64,000 nucleotides of DNA, taken from positions 12,168,902-12,232,901 of the forward strand of contig NW_004624747.1 in assembly GCF_000247695.1 (NCBI RefSeq). Reading direction: 5' to 3'. The stretch's first letter is position 1, and every line of letters begins with the position of its first letter. This document shows, one piece after another, positions 56,635 through 64,000 of the stretch. The DNA is from Heterocephalus glaber (taxonomy: Eukaryota > Chordata > Mammalia > Rodentia > Bathyergidae). The notes beneath the pieces were generated by a model that was not told where the DNA came from, ran no database searches, and saw only the letters and a list, made by a program, of their open reading frames with translations. The translations under genes were made by a program, and so were the position numbers.

Positions 56635-57239
56635 AGCTCTTTGTATTTAAACCAGTTTTTGACTGTAGGAGTGTTTTCATCCCCCTATAACATCTGTTAA
56701 AATTTCATGGAATTATACAGAATATGATGTATGCAGAAAGGTCTCCAGCACCTGTCTATAATGGCCAAGAAAAGAAAACAAAGAGAGAGGGAGAGTGAGA
56801 AGGGGGAAGGGAGAGGAAAAGGGGAAGGGAAGGGAAAGGAGGACAAAAATGTGAGCGTCTAACAGAATGATTAAACAGCCAATGGAATTTATGCATGTAG
56901 AATCATTTTTATGAAGTGTGTCTTTTTTTTAACTTGAGAAAGGCCATAGGCTATAATATTAAGTTTAAAAGAGCAAGATACAGACTATGATATAACTTGA
57001 CTTTAACAAGTATAAACTTCCACAGATAAGGACTGGACGGAAAAAGACCAAAGGGTCAGCAGTGGCTGTTTTGGTGTTGTACAGTTATTGATAAGTTTGC
57101 AAACCTCATTCACCTTCCCAGTTGCAGGAGATCTGTGATATCTAGGCACCCCCATTTATTTAGCTTTTTGTTTCCAGTTCCTTGTCATGATAAATAGGCT
57201 GTAGTGAACGTCCTTTTATGTGATCTCCTTATGCATACA

Positions 57240-57655
57240 ACCTCTTGTATTAGTCACCTTCCTTTTGGTGTGACAAAATACCCGACACACACACACACAC
57301 AATTTAGAAGAGAGGAGGCTTATTTTGGATCAGTTTCAGAGGTATCAGAAATTACTAGTGGAAGGTGTGGCAGAGGACAGTTGTTCAACCTATGACAGCA
57401 AGAAAGCAGAGAGAGGGGAAAGAGCCAGAGAGAGGGGAAGGGGCCTGGGACAAGAATATACACTTCCAGGTCACACCCCCGTGACCTACTTCCTCCAACC
57501 AGGCCCCACCTCATAACAACACATTTAACTATGAGCTCATCAATGAATTAATCCACCGATGAGTGTAGCTCTTCAAAGAGCCAACCATTTTCCAAAAGCC
57601 CACCTCTGAACACATGAGATTTTTGGGGGACAGTAAAGATCTAAACCCTAACATT
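57240..57655 (-). mobile_element. MaLR-type solo LTR in USP30 intron 3
   Basis: Nearly complete antisense LTR: right end complement of GATCTAAACCCTAACA, centre CCAGGCCCCACCTCATAACA, left end GTATTAGTCACCTTCC. It contains a CA microsatellite at 57282-57300 and no internal viral sequence. Confidence 0.65.
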
Positions 57656-57669
57656 GTTTCTTTAGCTAG

Positions 57670-58920
57670 ATCTTGAAAAAAATCAAACTGTAAGACATAA
57701 AACTGAGCATACATTGCCAAATGGGCCCCATAGCATTTTAAACAAAATTGGGTTAAGGAAGACATTAGAATTTTCCTTGGGAGAGACAAGTGAATAGAAC
57801 AGGGCTCCCCAAACAGTACGGAAGGAGGAAGGAAGTCCCTTCTTCACTCTGCTCCCTGTGTCCTGGAAGGTAAAGCACTGGCCCCATAGTGTACACTCTG
57901 ACAGGCTGAGCATCAGGCCTTCTCAGCACTGGCTGCCCAGGCTCCTGCTTTCTCACATCTTGCCACTGAAGGTCACCAGTCATACTAACAGGCATGAGGG
58001 TGAGGATGGATTGAGGGCAGGGGTACTTCAGTGTTCAGATCCTCCAGACTCAGAGCCTTGAAGTATTTAAAAGAATCTCTCAAGACCACTGATAGCAAGT
58101 CAGAAAAGAAACAATCTGGGCCTACTTGCCTGGGGAGTCATTGCATTTGCAGGCCCCTCCTTGATCTCCCACACTGTAGCAGTACAGGTCTGGTGCAATG
58201 TCTTGTGGGAAGCAGGGAGTCAAGAGCAGGACTCAGCATCCTGTGACCGTTAGGCCAAATCCACCCTGCCCCAGCCATGTTCATTTGTTTAGGTGTTGCC
58301 TGTGGAGGCTTTTGCGCAGCCAAAGTGAGTGGTTGCAACAGAGAACATAGAGCCCTTTACAGAAAAAGTGCCAACCCCAGCCTAGGTATAATTATAAATT
58401 CATAAAGCTGCTTTAGAGGTTTGTTTTTGTTTATTAGGTTTGATTCTACTTTTGAATGCAGAGCAAAGTACTCAGCAAGCCCTTTCAGGCTGCCTCACAT
58501 AGCTTGGTACAATTTGCCAAGATAATAAGAAACTCAAATGCAAACAAGCAAAGTCCTCAAGCCATGGGAGAGAGTGCTGTGCAGAGGAATTAAACACTGG
58601 TGTGGGGCTGGACTTGATGAGTGTTTCAAGGGCCCTGAGAGTGGTGGGTTAAAGTCATTTTACTCAGTAAGAACTTGAAACAGTAAATTTATGGCTAATG
58701 ATAGTAATTTGAAGATCCAGAAATCAGTTACTCTGTTTAAATGCTGCAACCTCATGCAAACTCACATTCTTTCATAATAGCGTACTAAGTACTCCAAAAG
58801 GCTAACAGGAGTGATGAAAGGGGTCTAATTCCACAGTGTACAGTCCTTGAATTCTAATTAACTTTGATAACAGTGTACTGTATAGGCTTCCAGGTAAGTT
58901 TAACAATTGCCTTACCTTTT
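57670..58920. other. Repeat-poor part of USP30 intron 3
   Basis: About 1.2 kb upstream of USP30 exon 4 in which I see no repeat, exon or RNA gene. Confidence 0.5.
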
Positions 58921-58928
58921 GTTTCCAG

Positions 58929-59032
58929 CTTTGTCCTGCCAAGAAGTGACCGAGGATGAGGTCTTAGATGCCAGCTGCTTGCTGGATGTCTTGAGGATGT
59001 ACAGATGGCAGATCTCTTCCTTTGAAGAACAG
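58929..59032 (+). CDS. USP30: USP30 coding exon 4
   Basis: Encodes residues 126-160, ALSCQEVTEDEVLDASCLLD then VLRMYRWQISSFEEQ, the helical thumb region of the USP fold between the Cys box and the QDA motif. The acceptor is GTTTCCAG and the donor GTAAAG. The exon enters in phase 1 and leaves in phase 0. It is separated from exon 3 by a 3.8 kb intron rich in SINEs, an old L1-like block and a MaLR-type LTR. The differences I see from human are conservative. Confidence 0.95.
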
Positions 59033-59409
59033 GTAAAGACAACATACAAACAAGCTTAGCTTGGAGATCCTTTCTCCTGGTGAGTGGGCCTGACCTTCCG
59101 CTGGAATGTACATCTCTCACATTTTAAACAAACTTACTGTTCTGGGATGAGATCCCTACCTTTCTTCTTGCTCTCATGATCAGAGAGAATGTACAGCTCT
59201 TTGTCACCCAGTGAAAGGAAGGTTAGCAGGATGGGACATAAACAATTGTCAGCGAACATTTTTTCAGTTCCCAAGTGACTTTGCACTTTGGTGGCTGATA
59301 AGGATGTCTGGTGGGTCCTTTAGAAAGAGGCAAGTAACTTTACTTTGGTGCCTCAGAGATTCAGTAAAACTATTTTTGGGCTCACTCTCCTTTTTAAAAA
59401 GTGAGTCTT

Positions 59410-59494
59410 GGGCTGGGGATTTAGGTCAATGGTTCCACCGCCTGCTTTGTAAGCGCAAGGTCCCGAGTTCGATTCCCGGTACCAAAAAAAAAAA
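59410..59494 (+). mobile_element. ID-like SINE in USP30 intron 4
   Basis: Duplication AAAAGTGAGTCTTG; a B1 abuts the second copy. Confidence 0.88.
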
Positions 59495-59497
59495 GTG

Positions 59498-59640
59498 AGT
59501 CTTGGTGGCACCTGTAAGGCCAGCACTCCGGAGGCTGAGGCCCGAGGATCATGAGTTCAAGGCCAGCTTGGGTAGGCTACATAGTGAGTTCAAGGTTAGC
59601 CTGGACTACTGGCAAGACCCTGTCTGAAAAGAAAAAAACC
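59498..59640 (+). mobile_element. B1-type SINE in USP30 intron 4
   Basis: GGTGGCACCTGTAAGGCCAG to AAGACCCTGTCTGAAAAG. Confidence 0.78.
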
Positions 59641-60029
59641 CCAGTCAGTTTTAAGAGGTTGGCTTAAAGTGGCCCCAAAGTTGGAGCAATTGTCACATGC
59701 AGCCCCATAGCTTCAGTTTCACTGCTGTTTTTGGAGCCCAGAGAGGGCGGTGCTTCGCTCCTCCTCCCAGTCCACTAGGACCAAGAGCAAGGAGGCCAGC
59801 AGGGGGAAGCTCCAGGCTGAGAAATGTTAGCTTTACTGGCACACTCCCCAGCCATGTTTCTTAGATGGCCTTGTCCTGCTTCTGCTGCCACTGTCCAGAC
59901 ACTAGAAGAGAGAATGGAGCGGGTGGCAGCTTTTAGGACCTCCCCAAACTGTGGGACTGGAGTGAGAGGCATTTAAAAAACATGACAAGGAAGCTGATAA
60001 GGCTTCCTGGTCAACCTTCCCCTTTGTAT

Positions 60030-60240
60030 TGTTTGGTATTGGATATTAAACATAGGGCCTTGCACATGCTAGGCAAGCACTCTACCACTGAGCTACATCT
60101 TTGGTACTTTTTAAAAATTTTTTATTTTGAGACAAGGTCTCACTAAGTTGAGATAGGCTGGCCTGTTCTGAACTTGGGATCCTCTTGCCTCAGTTTCCTG
60201 AGTAGCTAGGATCACAGGGATGTGCCATTGTGCCCAACCT
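60030..60240 (-). mobile_element. B1-ID composite SINE in USP30 intron 4
   Basis: GCACATGCTAGGCAAGCACT, GAGACAAGGTCTCACTAAGT and AGCTAGGATCACAGGGATGT. Confidence 0.77.
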
Positions 60241-60837
60241 AACTCTCCTTATTTTAAGAATCATCTCTTGTTTCCACATTAATCTGAAGCCGTGTGTTCA
60301 TTTTTAAACACAATGTTGCTGATATCCACACTTTCTTAAAATGCATCTCAATTAATCCAATTGTGTGTTTAAGTGTTTTCCCATTTAGAAAATACTTTTT
60401 AGTCTTTCTCTGGTGACTAGAATTATTTGACTACATTGTACATTTAAAAATTGTTAAGATGGTGAATTTTATGTTATGTATATATTACCATGACTTTTTA
60501 AAATTGCCTCTTTGAAGTCCAGTGGAATGGAGGAATGGAGGTCAGGGCCATCTCAGGTAAGCTGACAGCCTCAGAGACCAGTCGCATGAAGACAGCCATC
60601 TGCTTTCTTTCCTTCTTGCTCCTCTTGGGCCCTTGAGTTGAGGGTCTTACTTGTGAAAATCTCTAGTGTGACAACAGTTCCCAATCAACAGGAAGGGCCC
60701 TGAGAATGTAGAAAGGCAAACTGTCCCTATTAGCCTTTAGGTTGGGAGGAGGTTTGCCAGATGGGTCACTAGGCAGTGGTTCCAATCCTGCCCTTGCCTC
60801 ATCGAGCCTTTCTGAGGAATTCTTTGCCCGTTTACAG

Positions 60838-60936
60838 GATGCTCATGAATTATTCCACGTCATTACCTCATCCCTGGAAGATGAGCGAGATCATCAACCA
60901 CGGGTCACACATTTGTTCGATGTCCATTCCCTGGAG
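60838..60936 (+). CDS. USP30: USP30 coding exon 5 (QDAHEL motif)
   Basis: Encodes residues 161-193, DAHELFHVITSSLEDERDHQ then PRVTHLFDVHSLE. Joined to the preceding Gln160 it restores the USP motif Q-D-A-H-E-L, equivalent to the QQDAxEF box of other USPs. The acceptor is CCGTTTACAG and the donor GTAAAC. The exon is 99 nt, phase 0 at both ends, so it is frame-neutral. Confidence 0.95.
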
Positions 60937-61524
60937 GTAAACCATTAATATTTTCAAATATACTTCATCCAGTTTAAGCATATTTAATAAGTATAGGAAA
61001 CACAAATAGTAGCTTCATACAACCTTAAACACAAAAATGTAAGATCTAATGAAAGTCGGGAGTGGGAATAAGGATGGGGAGGGTCCTGAACTACATACTT
61101 TGCAGTTGGTACCTCTGTGATGCCACCCTCTTGAAAATGATCTGTTGCTACAATTCATGCTGGCTTTGAAAAGAAAGAATGTATTATTTTCTCCTGTTTA
61201 ATAGAGGAAATAAGGGGTCTTAGAATTGCTAACTGGGTCCTCATTTTCCTATAACAGTGAAATATTTAGGGAGTTGATAAAAGTTAACCAGTAAAGGGGG
61301 AAAAATATTCTGAAGAAAAACATGTTTCAATTGCATTTGGCAAAAGAATATGCATAGTAACCAACCAAACAGAATAATTAGAACTACTTTTTGAAACGTG
61401 GGGTTTGTGGGAAGTTGATTTTGATGGTGCAATCAGCACAAAAACTTGTAAGATTTTGGGAGTGGTGAGGGTGATAAACGATTGCAGTAGGGTTTTCAGC
61501 CTGTTTCTCTTTTTTCCCCTACAG

Positions 61525-61570
61525 CAGCAGTCAGAAATAACTCCCAAACAAATAACCTGCCGCACAAGAG
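61525..61570 (+). CDS. USP30: USP30 coding exon 6 (tandem CAG acceptor)
   Basis: A 46-nt exon encoding Q194-R208 (QQSEITPKQITCRTR) plus one base of Gly209. The acceptor reads CCCCTACAGCAGCAGTCAG, so three successive AGs are available: using the second or third removes one or both of Gln194-Gln195 without changing frame. The first AG gives the QQ form seen in human. The donor AGAG|GTAGTT is weak at +4. Loss of this exon would shift frame. Confidence 0.93.
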
Positions 61571-62162
61571 GTAGTTGTTTTCCACTGAAATGTAACAAAT
61601 AAGATATGTGCTTTTTCAATATGACAATAATTTTCTTGTTTTTAAAAGCTTTATTATCTTTCCTCATGACACAGTCTGAACTGTGATGTACTTGCAAAGG
61701 GACTTGTGTTTTGGAAACAGTGTAAAATGGCTTTCTTGGTGTTTCCTCACCAGATATACTTACTTAACACAGAGGTTTACTTCAAATAAGGGTTTTCTTT
61801 TTATCTCCTTGAATTTCGTATCCTAGCTTACTCAGTAAGCTGAATCTGTTTCATCCTCAGCGTTTCCACTTTGGGCAACCTTTACTGCAAATTATCACAG
61901 TTCTCTAGAAATCCCTGTTTTCTAAGCACTTAAAAAATAAAATTGACACACCAGTTCCTTTGTGCCTCGGTAGTAATAGGAAGACATATTTTTCAAGCCC
62001 ATATTGTATTCAAGGTATTGCAGTTCCTCACCTAAGCTTCACAACAACTCTGTGAAGTTGGTGATATTGGAGACATTGGAATAATAATTATCCTGGTTTC
62101 CAGCAAACAGAACATACAGAGATAAAGGACTTCCATGTTACCTAGCTAACAAGAAGCAGACC

Positions 62163-62240
62163 TCGCTGGGGATGTAGCTCTGCGCCACCGAGCCTGCCTC
62201 CCAAGCACAAGGTCCAGAGTTCGATCCCTGGTACAAAAAA
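62163..62240 (+). mobile_element. ID-like SINE in USP30 intron 6
   Basis: TCGCTGGGGATGTAGCTCTG to GATCCCTGGTAC; first of a pair within a MIR. Confidence 0.82.
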
Positions 62241-62306
62241 AAAGTACCCAAAAATAGGGTAGCAAAAAAAAAAAAACCAGCAATAGGAAACAGGAGATTG
62301 ATCTGG

Positions 62307-62383
62307 GGGCTGGGGATTTAGCTCAGTGGCACCGTGCCTGCCTGGAAAGCTCAAGGTCCTGACTCTGATCCTCAGTACAGCAA

Positions 62384-62388
<5 letters not shown>
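62307..62388 (+). mobile_element. ID-like SINE in USP30 intron 6, tail grown to (TAA)n
   Basis: GGGGCTGGGGATTTAGCTCA to GATCCTCAGTAC, followed by an (ATA)n microsatellite. Confidence 0.85.
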
Positions 62389-62420
<32 letters not shown>

Positions 62421-62900
62421 ATAAAATAAATTTTTTAAAAAAGAAGAAGAAGCAGAGCCAGGACTCAGTCCAGGACTGCCTGACTTCAGAGCCCTTGTTT
62501 CTCACTAATGTTTTGTTTACTCAGCCCCATTCTCAACCTGAGAACATCCCAGTTCTTCAGCACTTGCTTGTTCTGGTCATTTCAGAAATGGATCTCACTT
62601 AACAGTGGTATCCTTCTTTTGAGTTCTCTAACATTTTAAGCATATATTTATAAAAAGATGTTATTAAACACAGTTTCCTTTTTTAAAGTGTAGCTGTATT
62701 CATTATCTGGAAATCACATGTAAAGTTCTGTAGAAATTCTATGAAGGAATAGGGTGTCTATTTGATGGAAGTCAGTAAGGAAAGTTCTTTCTATATACTT
62801 TTCAAGAACAGTTTCTACTGCATACTAAAAAGAAGGGAGAAGTTTGAAGTTGATGCTAAAGGACTAAAAATGTCGTATCAGAAGATGTTTTGCATTCCAG

Positions 62901-62995
62901 GGTCTCCTCATCCCACGTCCGATCACTGGAAGTCTCAACACCCATTTCATGGAAGACTTACTAGTAATATGGTCTGCAAACACTGTGAACACCAG
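62901..62995 (+). CDS. USP30: USP30 coding exon 7 (first CxxC), last in window
   Basis: Encodes residues 209-240, GSPHPTSDHWKSQHPFHGRL then TSNMVCKHCEHQ. C234-K-H-C237 is the first half of the zinc-ribbon-like pair in the USP fingers; its partner CxxC and the catalytic His and Ser lie in later exons to the right. The acceptor is GCATTCCAG and the donor GTAAAT, leaving in phase 0. The seven exons join to 720 nt (240 codons) without a stop, against 517 residues in human. Confidence 0.95.
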
Positions 62996-63114
62996 GTAAA
63001 TACATTTCCTATCCTTGATATCTCCTGATGAGATTTTCTTTGAAATTAAGATTCATGAAATTTTGTGATTGCCTGGGCTCTAGACACACACACACACACA
63101 CTGCATTCTCTTCT

Positions 63115-63999
63115 CATTCTCTCCTCTTCCCAGCCCCTGTAAGCTTTGCCTGTTCTGGATATTTCCTACAAATGGAGTCACTCATACCATAGGTGTCCTT
63201 TTGTGTCTGTTTTTTTTTCACTTCACGTAATATTTTCAAGGTGCTCACATATTTTGGCATGTACTTCCTGTTTATAACCAAGTAATATTGAGTTGCATAG
63301 ATGAACCACATGTTTATCCATCTGCTCATCAGTTGATAGGCATTTGGATCATTTCCTCTTTTGGGGGAATTATTTACAAGGTTTTGTGTACACATTTTTC
63401 TGTGGGCATACATTTTCATTTCGGTTGGGTATATACCTAGGAGGAGAATTGCTACCTCATGTAATAACTGCATTTAACCTTCTGAGGGACTGCCAGACTA
63501 TCTTCCAAAATGGTGGTTTCTCCATAGCCTTCCCAACACTTATACTGTCTGACTTTTTGATTCTGGCCAGTCTTGTAGTGATAAAGTGGTATCTCATTGT
63601 AGGATTTATCCCTAAATTATTGAGATATAATTGACCAATAAAAATTGTATATATTTAAGGTATACAAAGTGATGATTTTATATACACTGTGAAAATTTTA
63701 CCACAATCAAGCTAATTAACATATTCATCTTCTCATAGTTACTTTATGTGTGTGCCCACATGCATGTGGTGAGAACAGTTAAGATCTACTCTCTTAGCAG
63801 GTTTCAGGTGTACAATGCAGTATTATTAACTGTAGTCATCATGTTGTATGCTAGATTGCCAGAACTTATTCATCTTATCACTGAAGGCCCCACCTTGGCA
63901 GTCATCATTCTATTCTCTGCTTCTGTGAGTTCGACTTTTCTAGATTCACATTTAAGTGCAATCATGTGGTATGTGTCTTTCTCTGTCTGGATTACTTAA
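63115..63999 (-). mobile_element. L1 3' fragment, right end of window
   Basis: Antisense L1 3' text after USP30 exon 7: TTTATCCATCTGCTCATCAG, GTTGGGTATATACCTAGGAG and TGACCAATAAAAATTGTATA. It runs off the window. Confidence 0.7.
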
Positions 64000-64000
64000 T

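Larger units (their letters stand above)
55640..57060 (+). mobile_element. Probable ancient L1 remnant in USP30 intron 3
   Basis: GGAAAGTGGTTTGGTACTGC, GATCCCATGTCTGGGAGTCT and, past several SINEs, AGAAAGGTCTCCAGCACCTG and AAGTTTAAAAGAGCAAGATA read as one dispersed old L1-like element. Confidence 0.4.
62010..62505 (-). mobile_element. MIR split by two IDs in USP30 intron 6
   Basis: CTTCACAACAACTCTGTGAA and TACCTAGCTAACAAGAAGCA on the left, AGAAGCAGAGCCAGGACTCA on the right, with an ID pair between. Confidence 0.65.

Overview
This window is rodent nuclear DNA carrying parts of two neighbouring, divergently oriented protein genes in a dense background of interspersed repeats. The organism call rests on the SINEs. 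About 40 copies of one short tRNA-derived, ID-like element are present, with an A-box-like TTTAGCTCAGTGG, a B-box-like GAGTTCGATCC and a 3' end GGTACC plus poly(A). They sit beside monomeric B1/Alu-type (7SL-derived) SINEs and B1-ID composites. This fits a non-murid rodent; beaver (Castor) is my best guess, from memory of that ID consensus and not proven by the window.

About 5.6-30.7 kb, minus strand: the first five coding exons of SVOP (synaptic vesicle 2-related protein, an MFS-type transporter). They start in a CpG-rich promoter near 30.6-31.0 kb and run leftwards. They encode residues 1-151, ending after the first two membrane segments and the G-x3-D-x2-G-R-K loop motif; later exons lie left of the window. 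The third coding exon uses a GC instead of a GT donor. Intron 1 is about 15 kb.

About 31-50 kb: a 19 kb intergenic stretch with no supported gene. It holds several L1 3' fragments, an L1 5'-end fragment, MaLR-type LTRs, ancient DNA transposons, an RPS26 processed pseudogene and a 665-base assembly gap (N).

About 50.1-64 kb, plus strand: the first seven coding exons of USP30, the mitochondrial outer-membrane deubiquitinase that opposes PINK1/Parkin mitophagy. They start in a second CpG-rich promoter and encode residues 1-240. These include the N-terminal membrane anchor, the Cys box with catalytic Cys77, the QDAHEL motif and the first zinc-type CxxC pair. The catalytic His/Asp-Ser part lies right of the window. 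The SVOP-USP30 order and orientation match the human chromosome 12q24.11 neighbourhood as I recall it.

The main novelty is retroposition structure rather than a new gene system: graded 5'-truncated ID insertions down to 16 nt or apparently only a poly(A) tail, paired insertions sharing one target duplication, and nested element stacks. Splice features of interest are the SVOP GC donor, a CAGCAG tandem acceptor in USP30, and a frame-neutral USP30 exon that carries the catalytic cysteine behind a weak donor. Repeat calls were made by eye; boundaries are good to a few bases for ID elements and to tens of bases for old repeats.
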